The notes beneath the pieces are model-generated. The model was not told the origin of the DNA and did no database searches. It saw nothing but the letters and a program-made list of their open reading frames with translations. Made by a program: the position numbers and the translations under genes. From Panonychus citri (Eukaryota > Arthropoda > Arachnida > Trombidiformes > Tetranychidae), in the NCBI RefSeq assembly GCF_014898815.1, contig NW_026515431.1:24827-88826 (forward strand): DNA of 64,000 nucleotides, given 5' to 3'. How positions within the stretch are numbered: position 1 is the stretch's first letter; every line of letters begins with the position of its first letter. Positions 1 to 13,491 of the stretch are shown piece by piece.

Positions 1-2274
1 GAAATTAATTGATTGATTAAAGACACTTTTTTTTCCTCGCATTGATTAACTGTCAATTTAATTAGTTTAAATTGTATTCTAAATTGTGTTGATCATCAAT
101 ATATGATCAATATTATTTTTATTAATGATTTAAATTTGATTTAAAGGTGAAAATTGTGTTGATTGTAATAGTCACGCAAATGTCTCAACGATTTGATTGT
201 GACAATAATCATTTGATTATCACAATTGATTCAGTTAAATTGTAAATCTTTTTTTTTCTCAATGAATTAATAGTAATCACAATTTACACTTTCCAATTGT
301 CATAATCTAAATGCTATCACCTTATCAATATAATCAATTGACTGTAATCAATTGGTATCAACACAATTAAGAAACTTGTTACCTGTAGGCTGTTTAATTA
401 TTATCCTTAATCAATTGGGAGAGGTGGTTGAAAATTATCCTCATCATATTTACCACCCACTAAAATTGATTTGTTTACCAGTTAAACCAGTTTAAATTGT
501 TAACAATTTAGGAACAATTTAGCTTTGTTTTGTTTTGTCATCAATCAGAAGCTTATTTAACACATTAAATGGAAGCAAGAAAAGTAAACTATTAATAACT
601 AAAAACATTCATTTTGTTTGAGTAATAAAATTAAAAGAAAACAGAAAAAATTAGTTAACGATAGACAATTTAATTTGATTGTTGCAATAAAGAGTAATAA
701 TAATAAAGTGTAATTCGAGCGGGAACAAAAAAAAAGGTCATCTTTGTACTGTGTGTGGTGTAAGGGTCAATTGAGATTGACCATTGGGTTTCTTTTGCTC
801 GAAAACATTTAAAAGCTAAAGTGAAATTGACCAAAATTTAAACGATATGATTAATGGTTTCGTCTTAGTAATTACATCGGGTCGGAGTTTGGCCTGGATC
901 TTGGGTCGTTAACTAGTTCAGAAATGTCTTTATGGTTGTGACTCTCATCCCATTAAATCATCACAGAAATTTAAGTGGCTACAATTGTTTCAATAATTTG
1001 TACCAACAATCAACAATTAAACCACCTAGTTAGCGATCAAGTTTTAAGCAGAAAAGGTCACATTAGAAGCGATCAAAATAAATCACATCAGGTCAGTTGT
1101 TAAAATTCAAGAGACGAAACTTTCACGGTCAATGTAATAATATTTTTGCTCCTCAAACATTTTCAAACGATAACAATTTATTACTTATTATCAAATATTA
1201 ATTAGTCTCAATTGTATAATTATCGTCTCATCATTTGGATGAAATTTATAATGTCCATAAGAGTCCAAGTCTATTTACATTTATCTTCCAAGGTCAACGA
1301 GTTGACAGTTGATGTCGTTGATAAGATTTGACCACCACTCGAGGTTTAGGTGACCATTGATCATAGAAGTTGATAATTTATTAAATATCTTTTAATGGAT
1401 GGAAAAATTGAAGCAATTAATCAATTTATCAAATGATTAACTAAATAGTGATTTACTTAAATCATCTTAGGTCAGTCGGTTGTCCGTCCAGTCTTTTAAA
1501 AACCATTCCAGTAATGATACTGTTAAACTGACGCTTGACCCTCTACCCTGGTTGACCTAAGACCCTAAAAGTTGAATCTCTATGATTGGAGAGAAAAACA
1601 TTTCTGGCCTTTTGTAGAGTCCATTTTTTTCCCGATGATAATGATAATAGAGATGATGAGGATGAAGATGAAAGGGAAGATGAATAAGAAGATGAATCGA
1701 CCACCCAGAAGAAATAAACCTTATTACCTCAACAATTTTTTTCTTCATCATCATCATCATCCTCTTGGGATGAAATAGCCAATAACGTGAATGAAGAAGC
1801 GAAAAAAATAACATGAACATCTTCATCTTCATCTTTTTGATAAGTTTGGAAATTAATCTTAATCTGTAACTTGGCAAGAGAATTAAATTAATTAGGAAAG
1901 TTTATCAATTAATTGAATTTACTAATCAATTTTTTACTCAATCAACTTTTGGTAAACTTTTTGGTTGTTAAATTGTTGATTACAAATGATTATCTTATTG
2001 ATTGTTTTTGTTGTCGTTGTTGTTTACTACTCATTGGTTGTAATTATATTGTTGATTAAGTTATCATTTTAGCGTTTGCAATGTCCATTCATGTCCAGTT
2101 GGTGTAATGTTACACCAAATGTTTTTGTTTCGCACTTTAAGCCCTCAGGTTAATTTGCATTTTTTGTTTGTTTTCATGATTACATGTTACTGACTTTTTT
2201 TATGGAGACATTGCAATGGTAATGATGATAGTGATGAGAAGATAGAGATGATTAAGAAAGAGAGCCCAGGTAAT

Positions 2275-2275
<1 letters not shown>
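1..2275. other. AT-rich intergenic DNA with GGTCA motifs
   Basis: No convincing exon is seen on either strand. Open frames here are short and come from CAT/GAT simple repeats. From about 720 to 1560 the pentamer GGTCA (or TGACC) recurs many times, as it does in the tandem duplication further right. Confidence 0.6.

Positions 2276-2318
<43 letters not shown>
2276..2318. repeat. (GA)n microsatellite
   Basis: An uninterrupted GA dinucleotide run. A shorter impure GA/GAAA tract follows at about 2664-2715. Confidence 0.9.
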
Positions 2319-2319
<1 letters not shown>

Positions 2320-2672
2320 ATCCCAAACCATAAAAATTAAGATGTTACCGGTCAATTCACTTGAAGAAGAAAGGAGAAGATTAAGATGAAGAAAGGGGCT
2401 TGACCGATGAAAATTGGGCAGCAAAAGATGAGGATGATGATGATGATATCCATCGGATAGCAAATGTAAAGATGAAGATGATAAATATAACAGCGAAACT
2501 AATTGTTCCTTGTCTACCAAATTTTGCTTCAATGTTACTCCTGATTCTTTATTCATATTTACCTTTCTTATAATCTACTTAAATAATAATAATATGTTCA
2601 ATTCTGTATCTTTTTTTATATTATATATAAAACTAAGAAAGAACCTTTGACCTTTGAACTAGAGAGACAGAG

Positions 2673-2703
<31 letters not shown>

Positions 2704-3015
2704 AAAGGGAGAGAGTGACCTGACAAAGGTAACACTGGTTAGAGAAGAGAAAAAGTAAAAACTTGAAACTGAAGCCAATTAAAGGAGATGAAGACTAAGA
2801 TGATGATTATGATGATGAAGATATTTCAGTTTAACCTTAGGGTAAAAAAGATTCACACAGGGTGACTTAAGGTCTTGGAGAATGTATAAAGGTTGGGTCA
2901 GTGGGGAAGAATGATGATGGAAGATAAAGATGACCGCTTAAGGTTTTTACTCTAAATTAGGTGTCCAAGTAAGTTCATTAGAGAAAAGAAAATGAAAGAA
3001 AGTATTAAGAGAAAG

Positions 3016-3060
3016 AGAAAAGAAAAAGAAAAAGAAAAAGAAAAAGAAAAAGAAAAAGAA
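3016..3060. repeat. (AAAAAG)n microsatellite
   Basis: About seven tandem AAAAAG hexamers directly abut the left end of the 724-bp duplication. Confidence 0.85.
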
Positions 3061-4515
3061 AATGATTGACCATTATAATGTATTGATGATTTTAAGGCAA
3101 ACTGAGAAATGGTCAAAGGTCTTTGGTCAAGCAGCAAGAGTAACGATGGTCATCAACTGGGTTCGCCGTCACTATGGTCAACTCTCTTTCTTTTTATCCA
3201 AGTGAATGTTCAATTGGTCAACACCAAAGAATCATAGTTACCATTAAACATCAATAACATCTTTTCATCTTCAAATGACAGAAGATCAGTTGACTTTTCG
3301 AGCCTTATTAGTGACCCCAAACCATATGGTCAATATCAGTACCGTTGACCAAAGGGTCAATTGAACGAGAAAGTGAATGAGAGAAACATTGGGTCAATAG
3401 AAGTAGAAAAGTAGAGAATGGGTCAGCCAGAAAGAGGAAAGAAAAGGAAAAGTGTTGGCGATATTGAAATGGTTCCGTGTGGTCATCATTCATTTTTGTG
3501 GTTCTTTGAAAACTCCATTGGTCAGTTATGTCCACTTTCACTTATCTTGAGAGTAACAAAAGGTAACATTCTATTTGCGATTAAAATTTGATTATCATTA
3601 ACAATCTAAAGAAAATAAAAATACATCTAATGATAATCATGATGATAAGAAGATAATTATGATGATGATGATGATGAAGATAAAGATAAGGAAACAAATC
3701 ACTTGGGTGCTCACATTAAATGAGCAAAGGTAAAGAAAGAAAAAGGTAAATCTGTTTACAAAAGGAAGGAGAAAGAGAAAAGAAAATGATTGACCATTAT
3801 AATGTATTGATGATTTTAAGGCAAACTGAGAAATGGTCAAAGGTCTTTGGTCAAGCAGCAAGAGTAACGATGGTCATCAACTGGGTTCGCCGTCACTATG
3901 GTCAACTCTCTTTCTTTTTATCCAAGTGAATGTTCAATTGGTCAACACCAAAGAATCATAGTTACCATTAAACATCAATAACATCTTTTCATCTTCAAAT
4001 GACAGAAGATCAGTTGACTTTTTCGAGCCTTATTAGTGACCCCAAACCATATGGTCAATATCAGTACCGTTGACCAAAGGGTCAATTGAACGAGAAAGTG
4101 AATGAGAGAGAAACATTGGGTCAATAGAAGTAGAGAAAAGTAGAGAATGGGTCAGCCAGAAAGAGGGAAAGAAAAAGGGAAAAAGTGTTGGCGATATTGA
4201 AATGGTTCCGTGTGGTCATCATTCATTTTTGTGGTTCTTTGAAAACTCCATTGGTCAGTTATGTCCACTTTCACTTATCTTGAGAGTAACAAAAGGTAAC
4301 ATTCTATTTGCGATTAAAATTTGATTATCATTAACAATCTAAAGAAAATAAAAATACATCTAATGATAATCATGATGATAAGAAGATAATTATGATGATG
4401 ATGATGATGAAGATAAAGATAAGGAAACAAATCACTTGGGTGCTCACATTAAATGAGCAAAGGTAAAGAAAGAAAAAAGGTAAATCTGTTTACAAAAAGG
4501 AAGGAGAAAGAGAGA
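3061..4515. repeat. 724-bp direct tandem duplication
   Basis: The sequence from 3061 restarts at 3785, a period of 724 bp, and the second copy runs to about 4515. The copies are near-identical, differing mainly by small indels in purine runs. One copy holds about 14 GGTCA/TGACC pentamers, far more than expected at this base composition. No credible protein is encoded: the open frames across it are interrupted and differ between copies through indels. It lies 2.3-3.7 kb upstream of the zinc-finger gene, so a regulatory role is possible but unproven. Confidence 0.9.
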
Positions 4516-4720
4516 AAAAAAAGAAAGACAAGAAAGAGAAGATAAATAAAATCCCCTAAGGATATAATCTTCTTCATCATCCACATCTTCATCTTCATAT
4601 TCATCATCATCTCCTAATTACACCTCATCTTTTACTTTTATCTGTAATAATAACTTATTTTTCTCAATGTTGTCTATTATTAAGGTAAAAGTAAAACATC
4701 TTCAGGTCACTAAATCCTAA

Positions 4721-4723
<3 letters not shown>

Positions 4724-4798
<75 letters not shown>
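4724..4798. repeat. (GA)n microsatellite
   Basis: A pure GA run of about 75 bp. The Arg-Glu open frame across it is an artefact of the repeat. Confidence 0.95.
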
Positions 4799-4799
<1 letters not shown>

Positions 4800-4801
<2 letters not shown>

Positions 4802-6401
4802 GAAGATAAGAATGATGATGAAGAGCAAAGCCAAGGTCGTATCATTATTATTCGACTCAATGAGAGGTCTTCATCTTTATCATCATCATCATTTTCAACA
4901 TCTTATTCATCTTCTTGTTCATCATCATCTCTGATTCTCACTCACCTTGACGTAGGTCAATTGTAACTATGAAAATTGTTGGGCGATTTTGAGTTGATAG
5001 TTAATTCCTCTCATGGTGGTATCCAGAATAATCATAATGGTTACAGGGTGGTTCTATGATGGCTCTATGATCATCATCATCATCATCTTCTTCTTCTTCT
5101 TCATAATCATCATCATTATCATCTCTCAATGATGCTGATGTCTCTATTAGTGAATCATTTCACCTGCTTCCCTCAGGGCAAAAGTCTTCTATCTATTTCT
5201 CTTCTTTTCTCACCCTCAATCGCTTTCTCTTCTTTTCTACCTCAGGCTTTATCATCATCATCATCATCTTCTTCTTCTTCTTCTTGCCCCTACCCAAAGG
5301 AACCTTTTCTTTGGGTCATGGTTTACCTTTAATTTGGGCGAGATGAAGAAGAGCCTCTTCTAATAGTAGCTACTTTCTTCTTGTTTATCTTCTCTCTCTC
5401 TCTCTCTTTCTCTCTCCTCATCATCATCATCTTTAACCACTACCTTGAGAAGATATAATTTTACATTGGTTGATGTTCAAAATAAATTATACAAAATTGA
5501 GATGTCAATGGTTAACAATTTAATTAAGACATTTTGTTATCTTATTTATTGACCATTTCGATATCTCAATTAACATGAAAATTCATTGATAAAACTTTTT
5601 CTTAATTTTCAATTGTTGAGAATTTTTCTCTTTCCTCTTTCTCTCTCTCCAATCAGTTGATTCAATGATTCAATTTTCCTTACAATTGAATAATTAGTTT
5701 AATTGTTAGATTAGTTGATTTATGGTTCGTAAAATAATCAACAGGTTGAGACAATTAGAAGAAAGAAAAAAAAATAAATGGAGAAAAAGTAATTGAATAA
5801 ACATTAAGTCAATGAACAATCAACTGATTGTTTCCAATTGAATATTAATTGAGTTGAGAAAAATTTTTCTTCATTCCCAAGAGACTCTCAAGGTTATCAA
5901 GGTGTTTCAATCCTTTTTTTACATCTCGAAATTGAGTTCAAAGAGAAAGAGAAATGATGATAAAGATGATGATGGTGATGATGGTGATGAAGAAGAAGAA
6001 AAAAATGAGGATGATCTGGAAGAAAGAGAGAAAAAGAAAGAGAGATAAGAAAATTAGAAAGAGAAGAGAGAAAAAAAACTCTAATAAAGATGAAGAAAAA
6101 AGTGGATAATAAAGCAACAAGAAGTTCGGACCACCCTAAATGGCCGGCGGAGGCACCCTAACCCTCGCCTTCTCTTCATCTTCTTCTTATGCCACCCACA
6201 GACAGACAATCTTTATTATCCTCTCTCCATCTTCTTCTTCATCATCTTCTCTCTCTCTCTCAATCTCTATCATCTTCTTCTTCTTCATCTTCATCTTCTT
6301 GTTGTTGTTTATAGGAGATGAAGGAAAAGGTTGATATAGAGATAACGTGAAGAAAAGGTGAAGAAAAGAAAGAGAAGATAAAGGAAATAGAAGGAAAGAG
6401 A

Positions 6402-6403
<2 letters not shown>
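4800..6403. other. Simple-repeat-rich intergenic DNA
   Basis: CAT/ATG, CTT and CT simple repeats alternate with AT-rich DNA. Short open frames at 5129-5332, 5854-6048 and 6140-6334 encode only poly-Ser, Asp/Glu or Leu/Ser runs and are not supported as genes. Confidence 0.6.

Positions 6404-6434
<31 letters not shown>
6404..6434. repeat. (GA)n microsatellite
   Basis: A GA dinucleotide run about 350 bp upstream of the zinc-finger start codon. Confidence 0.85.
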
Positions 6435-6440
<6 letters not shown>

Positions 6441-6705
6441 TGATGATGATGATAAGGAAGATGATAAGCGCCACCAGCCGATTCAGGGAATAAGCAAGAA
6501 GTGGTTTTAGTTTCTCTCTTGACGTTCATCTAAACGCTTATTTCATTTTTCCTCCGTTCTCATAATTTTGTTTGGTTTTTTATTCTTTCCAATTGATATT
6601 CTAGTTCTCGGATTATCATCATGGATAAAACTGATTAATTGAACAATTAATCTCTTGTTGTTAATTATCTTGTTGTTACTATTTTGTTTTCGATACAATT
6701 TATTT

Positions 6706-6732
6706 TCTCTCTCTCTCTCTCTCTCTCTCTCT
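6706..6732. repeat. (CT)n tract upstream of zinc-finger gene
   Basis: A CT dinucleotide run ending about 50 bp before the proposed start codon. It could be 5' UTR or the pyrimidine tract of an upstream intron. Confidence 0.8.
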
Positions 6733-6783
6733 TAATATTTTCTGTTGTTAACTTTTTTTTTCTCCCGAAATCTTATCATCATC

Positions 6784-9553
6784 ATGTCTCTTACATCAGA
6801 ACAAATTAATTCAACTTTGATGCCTTTTCGTTGTGAATATTGTCAACGGACATTTAAACACAAACGAAGTCGTGATCGTCATATTAAAATTCATACAGGT
6901 AAGTTGATTGTTATAATCCGATTAAGCGATTCAATTGATTGTTGATTGTCTCTCTATTTTTTTGTCTTGAATTGTCCAACAAAATTCTAGGTGATCGTCG
7001 ATATAAATGTAATAATTGTGATTCCGCTTTCTCTCGAAGTGATCATCTTAAAATTCACATGAAAACTCATGATCACATGAAACCTCACCAATGTACAACT
7101 TGTAATCGAGGCTATTCAACGGCCGCCGCTTTAACTTCCCACAAACAGAATTGTAAACGATTACAAAATGGATTAACAGTTAACGGATCAACAAGGATTA
7201 GACCAATTCTAACACCATCAAGTATTATGTCAACAGAATCAACTAATTTAGATATGAAAAAACCTTTAATTGGGATGAACAACAATCACAATCTATTAAA
7301 CGAGAAAACTATCCACCGATCATTAAAATCACCATCAACAACAATTGACCAACGAGTCGATACATTTAAAAAGAGCCTCGAACATCAAAAACTAAAGACA
7401 AAGGTAATTCACTTATTTACTTTGTAAGACAATAAAACAAAACATAAATGACCTTTAAAACTGACCAACAGGTAAATTAGAGATTAAAGTTTATCTGTTA
7501 ATCGGTTTAACATTAATCCTCCTAATCTATTAATACAAGAAACAACAAAAATCTATCAAATAGCAAATCAAATACAAGAATATTAATACATTTTAACTCT
7601 CGATATTTTATCAAGAATTTACATATTTACTCAATGTATCGTTTTCTATTTACAGATAACTGACCAGGTCAATGGAAGGTCAGATAATTTTGATACAAAA
7701 AGTTTAATTAATCAACAACAACAACAACAAGTTACTTGTGGTCTTTGTGGTAATAAATGTGCATCACTTGATATTCATATTCGTGAATCTCATTTGCATC
7801 AATTACTATTCGCTGGGCTATTACAGAACTCAATCTATTCAGCTTCGGCATTTGCTAATTGGCAACAATTAACAACACTACCACCCCCACCACCGAACCC
7901 TGGGCTTGTCGCTGCGGCTGCAGCAGCAGCAGCGGCGGTTGCTGCCTCATCATCATCATCTTCCTCTTCCTCAACATCCTCATCACCCACCATTCGTAAT
8001 AATAATGGTTCCAAGTGTAAGGATGATAAGCAAACTCTTAATTTGTCCAATGGAAAATGTAAATCACCATCTCCCCAAGGAGGTTCACCTAAACGTCCCA
8101 AGTTGATGTCACCATTGATGAACCTTTCACCCTCCTCATCTTCATCATCTTCATCTCCTCATCATCATCAGCAACATCCAACATCTACTTCAACAAATGG
8201 ACCTTTAATGATCAACACATCAGCATCTTCATCTCCATCATTTAATTCAACAAATCTTCCGTTCTTTTGTAATCAATGTTCACCTTCATCATCTTTCCCT
8301 GATTTTGAATCATTTCGAGTTCATTTAAAGTCTCATTTGGCTGCTGGTCTAATTCATTCATCTGGTTCACTTGTTACTTCTCATCCTCATCCACCTACTC
8401 TTCCACCTTTACCATTACCCTTACCACCACCTCAACATCATCATCAACACCATCACCATCATGGTAATTCACCTATTGAAAGATCATCATCAACATCTTC
8501 CTCATCATCTTCATCTACTTTACCTTGTCCTTATTGTGAATCAATAATTACAAGTGAATCACTTGAATCTCATATAATCAATTCACATTTAGGATCAATG
8601 GTTTCATCGTTTTCCTGTGAATCTTGTAAAAAGATATTCACCAAATCAGATGATCTAACCAAACACCTAATCGATTATCATTCCCATCACTTGTACCAAT
8701 GTTCAATTTGTCGTGAAATGTTTGACACTGACGTTTCCTTGCAAGTCCATTTCCAAGTGAAACACTCGAACCAGTGCAAAGTATTCAAATGCTCAATTTG
8801 TAATCAACTTTGGTCCAATCAAGAAGATTTCAAAGTCCATCTTAAAGTGTCGCACTTTTCACCAAATACTAATGGTAATCTAGTCTCATCGCCGTATCAT
8901 TCCCACTCTCACTCTCACACTCATTCTCACCCTCATTCTCATTCTCATAATCACCACACTCGCACCCTAATCAACATCACCATCTAAACCACAACCACAA
9001 CCTTAACCATAATCACTATTCAAGTGCCTTCAATAACCTTAATCATCATTTGCCCTCTTCGTTAGTTTCCTCCACCAGTAATCTTGTTAATCCTTTCTCA
9101 ATGTTTACTCCTAAATGTCAATATTTTAAATGTTCATATTGTCCTGATGAATTTCACATTGAGTATCTTCTTGAGAAACACATTCAAACAGTTCACCTCG
9201 AACCTCAATAACAATAACACGAAAATTAATCACAAGGATAAAAGTGTATCACAACCAATGAGAATGATAATCATAATGATACAAGTTCGAGATCACCAAG
9301 TCCAAAAAGGAATCAATTATCTCCCGTTATCTCTGAACAATTAACGGTAAATTGTAAACCATCGAAAACATTAAAACGGAAATCAAGTGAAATCGATATT
9401 GATATTGAGACAACTAATGATGATTCCAATCATAATGATGATCAGGAAGATGATGAAGATACTGATGAGATCTCTGTGAATATCAGTAACGATCAAGGTG
9501 ATTGTGATGATAACTCAAGTCAAAGGGAAAGTCCAACGACAACAATATCTTAA
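6784..9553 (+). CDS. Oaz/ZNF423/ZNF521-like multi-C2H2 zinc-finger protein
   Basis: Three exons: 6784-6898, 6991-7403 and 7656-9553, with GT-AG introns in matching phase. The first three fingers (RSRDRHIKIH, SAFSRSDHLKIH, NRGYSTAAALTSH) carry the hallmark spacing and the TGD linker of the ZNF423/ZNF521/Oaz family of nuclear DNA-binding regulators of BMP and differentiation genes. I count about ten fingers, the last (CSYCPDEF) near 9135-9195, separated by poly-Ala, poly-Ser and His-rich linkers and followed by an acidic C-terminus ending in a stop at 9551-9553. The last exon changes frame three times (about 8955 in a His-Ser repeat, about 9206 and about 9258). The pieces on either side read well, so I take these as sequence errors. 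The start at 6784 is the first ATG of the finger frame, but an upstream coding exon cannot be excluded. Confidence 0.8.
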
Positions 9554-12500
9554 ATTAACTAATCTTAATTGTAATAAAATTGTAATCAACAAAATCTTAT
9601 CCTAAATAATAATATATATAAATTAAACATTTCATGTTCAATTAAATTGTCTCCAAGTCCAATATCACAAATGAATGATAAACAATCAGAAAGATTGTCA
9701 ACAAACGAGAAATTAATAGTTACGATAAATTGTTACGATAATTAAAAATGAAATTAGATTAATATTAATACCATAACAATGAAAATAAACAAATTATCGG
9801 ATTAACGACAAAAATGAGGCCACTTTTTGTTTGGGATAAAATCAACACTCTACTTGATGGTCAGTGATGATTTCGGACATGCAATGTTTTTTTTAGTAAC
9901 AGTAACAGTGGTCAACATTGTGATGGTCATTAAAACGATGAAATAATTTCAAGTCAGAACTTTTTTAATCACTATCAAAGTCGTTATCATAATAATGATA
10001 ATAATAATAATAGTAATAATCATCTTCCGTCTTCACCAACCATTGTAACTTTCATTCATTAATTGAATCAAGACTTGAAAGTTAAATGGTTTCACCTAGA
10101 AAATGAAAAAAAAAATGAATGAATCAAGTTAATAATAATGACCATCGTACTTGTGGTCATCTCATCTGATAAAAGTTAATTAATGGTTTTTAATTCACCA
10201 TCTTAACAATCTAATTTTGTATTCATATTTGATGGTAGGGTAACACGCGTTTCTCCTTGATTAGTGTCTCTATTTAATCATCATCATCAGGATTAGAGGG
10301 AGAGAGAGAGAAACAAAATTAAATATATTTAATATATTCTGAGCTGAGTTAATTGTTAACAACAACAAAAGTGCGTGTTTCCAAAACTATATCATGATGA
10401 TAATGATGATCAAGATGAAGATGAAGATGAAGATACAGTATATCTAGTTGGAAACACGCATTGGTATTAATTTGGATTGTGTGACCGAGCAACAAGAAGA
10501 TGAGACCAAGTCCGTGATGGACAATTTACCACCACCACCACCACCACCACCATCACCGCGAATTAAAATTAATTTAAATTAACTCTCCAAAATGATGAAT
10601 TCAATTAACTTGACAACAAACATTAATTCATTCACAGCATCTCTTCATTCATGTTACGCCATTTCTATTACGAAAAAAAAAACTTTTTTTTTTCTCACTT
10701 AACTTTTTCTTTCTTCTTAATATTATTTTCATCTCTTCTTTCCTTTTTTGCCCTCAGGCAATCATCTTATATATTTATAATATATAAGATAATGAAAACC
10801 ATGTTCTTGTGGGCTAGACAGTCACCAATCATGATAATCATGTTAACTGTCATGATTATTATTATGGTACGTGCAACAAGGTGAGTCGATATGAACGCTT
10901 CTCAATTATATGAAAAGGGTTCGCGATTATATGTTAATAATAATAACGGAAGCTTGAGGTCAAAAGGGACGAGTTGACATACGAGGAAATTATTTTAATC
11001 ATGATTATCATTAAATTAACATACAAAATATGAATGGACCCGTGAGCCGTTAATTTGTTTGGTGTGGGGTCTTTGAATGGTGCCAACGTTACAATCTTAA
11101 TCACTTACAGAAAACAAGTTACAATTTAATTGACACCAAGCTTTGGTTAACAGTTTTTTGTCAGTATTTTAATTAGTTACAATCATTGAGAGATGATAAT
11201 TAATAAGGTTTAGATTGTTGTTGTTGTTAGGAAAAGGAAATGAAGGAATTAACTATTATGCCAAGGTAATTAAATGTAATTTAAGTTTGGGTGTCATTGG
11301 TGAAATTAGTGTTACTTTAATCTTTGTAGATTCGTAACAATTTAATTGTTATTAATGAGAAATAAAAAACTTTTTTTCCCTATGAAAGTGTTTTAAAAGT
11401 TTTCACTCGTTCTGATGCTCAGTTCTCATGCAATTGGATATAATTAACTTTAGATTTTTCTTGTTTATATATTAATGATATTCATTGGTGCATGATTAAT
11501 GAATTAGTTTCATTGTTGATATTTAATCAGAAAAAGTTATTGGCTTGATTTGTTTTAATTTCAATAATTAGGTAATAGTAATTAAAAGTTTCACTCATTG
11601 TAATTAATGAAGTGTTGTGGGTATTTTAATAAAAGCTAATGAACAATAAGAGTAATTAAATGTATATTGATTTGTGTTAATTTAATAGTTAATAGAATTA
11701 ATTTCAATAGTTATTATTATTCGTGTCATATAATAACAATTAGTTAATTTGTTTCATTTAAGCTTTTGATGAAATTAATTTACTCGATGATAAATTGATG
11801 GAAAAGGCTGAAAATTAGTTTCTCATTCTTTGGTAAATTGTTAAATTATTAATCACTCTTGAAAATTTAATGCTATCATGTCTAGTTAATTGTGCTAATT
11901 TTTTAGTGTAAATGTATTAATTTAATCAAAATTTTGTTAAACAAAATTTGTTTACGAAAATTTGACATTTGAAAATCGCGCCTTCGAAATTAACGAGATA
12001 AAATTTACTGACATTTACTGCCACCTGTTGGTGGATAATTAGAGCAGATGAACTTTTTTTCAATCTGATAAACAATCAAATCAAATTTCAATTTAATTGT
12101 TGATGCGTTAATTATGAATCGTAATTTACAACTTTCTATTAACATGATGCTAGTATTTCTCAAGGTATGTGCACATCGTGATCTATTGATGTTGTTATCT
12201 AATATCGGGGATACCTCCTTTATTTTGATTGTTTTACCAGATTTCAAATGACAAAGCCTAATGTTAATTGTTGATTATTTTTGTAGGATGAAGGAGATGA
12301 CAATTTACTTGGAAAAATGAATTAATACTCTGTGCGATATGGTTTCAAACGATTGGTTTGGTGAATTGGTGGTGCAAGAGCAATTTGTTTTCATTTATTC
12401 GTATCAATCTAATGTCAAGTTGATCATCTTTGATTAACTTTTCATATTCACTGTGGCAAAAATGTGTACGTCCAAAGGAAATGAAAACAACAATTCCAAG

Positions 12501-12565
12501 AAAATGGAGATATTTATAGATTATTCATCGGTGCAACGGTAGCTACTTCAATCGATGATTAACAA
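9554..12565. other. Intergenic DNA, no gene seen
   Basis: AT-rich sequence containing a CAC trinucleotide run near 10530-10552, a CT-rich patch near 10680-10760 and GAT repeats. Open frames at 10651-10884 and 12005-12247 (-) have no recognisable content or splice context. Confidence 0.6.
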
Positions 12566-12765
12566 TCATTACGAACCTCAATTATCTCTGAAAAATTGAT
12601 ATGATATTTAATTATCTTGATCAATTTAGCTACGTTCGTTTGAACCTGATTGATTAATGATCTTAACTCATGGAATTGTATGAATGAAGGTTCACTCATT
12701 TGTTGACTCGAATTTTCCTGAAAATCTTGGCCATTTCTTATTCTTACCGAGAGATTTTTATCATC
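12566..12765. repeat. Dispersed ~195-bp repeat, copy 1
   Basis: Nearly the same sequence occurs at 15484-15680 in the same orientation, so the two copies bracket the arfaptin gene. An 80-codon open frame crosses this copy on the minus strand (12559-12801), but the other copy carries mostly amino-acid-changing substitutions and a stop. The repeat is therefore unlikely to be a conserved protein exon. Confidence 0.85.
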
Positions 12766-13491
12766 AAACCAAAGAAAATCAATGCAAACTTTTGATTGCA
12801 TTCAGTTTGTGAATCCGCAATCGAATTCACGTTAATTTTCTGAGCCAAGTCGACTTCGAAGATGAAAAATTCTCACGAGATTGCGGCGAATTTGTCCCCA
12901 ATTGTACAGAATTTGCGCTTCTCTCAAATTTCTTTCTTTTCTTTCTTACCTCTCTCTCTTTCTTCAATTTTATCTCTTTTTATTTTCTCTCTCTTTCTGT
13001 CTCTGTCTCTCTTTCACTTTCTTGGAGATTCCTCGTGCCAATCGCATCATGCACGCGCTTAGATGTTACTGTTTTGTGTTATGATTAGTTAATGTCCATT
13101 TTTATTGGTTTATAAATGAAAAGTAATCAAAATGTAAATCTCATTATCAACATAAAGCTACAATTAAAGTACAAGTTAACCGAATGCAATTAGTGTGATG
13201 AAACTGATTCAATGGTAAAATCCATTTTATTAGACGTAACTGAGCCACGAAGATATTATATTGAGAAGGTGATGATTAGAACTTTCTGTTAACTTTAAGA
13301 TTTTCATTTTTCGTCTCGAATCACCAACTAGAAATTGATTGTGGAAGGAATTGATTTGTTTCTTCAAATTATTTCAGTTCCATTTGTTGGATTTTCTTGT
13401 TTGCACTTATTAATCTTTCTCTCTTTCTCTCTATTAATTTTAGTCGATAGAATTCAAATTGGGACAAGATTGTTCTTCCTGTTCTTCCTGT
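12766..13491. other. Intergenic, downstream of arfaptin
   Basis: CT-rich patches at about 12940-13030 and 13415-13440 lie in otherwise AT-rich DNA. The short plus-strand open frames here are pyrimidine-tract translations. Part of this region is probably the arfaptin 3' UTR. Confidence 0.5.

Noticed and set aside
4722..4934. Arg-Glu repeat open frame
   Set aside because: It is a direct translation of a (GA)n microsatellite with no flanking gene structure.
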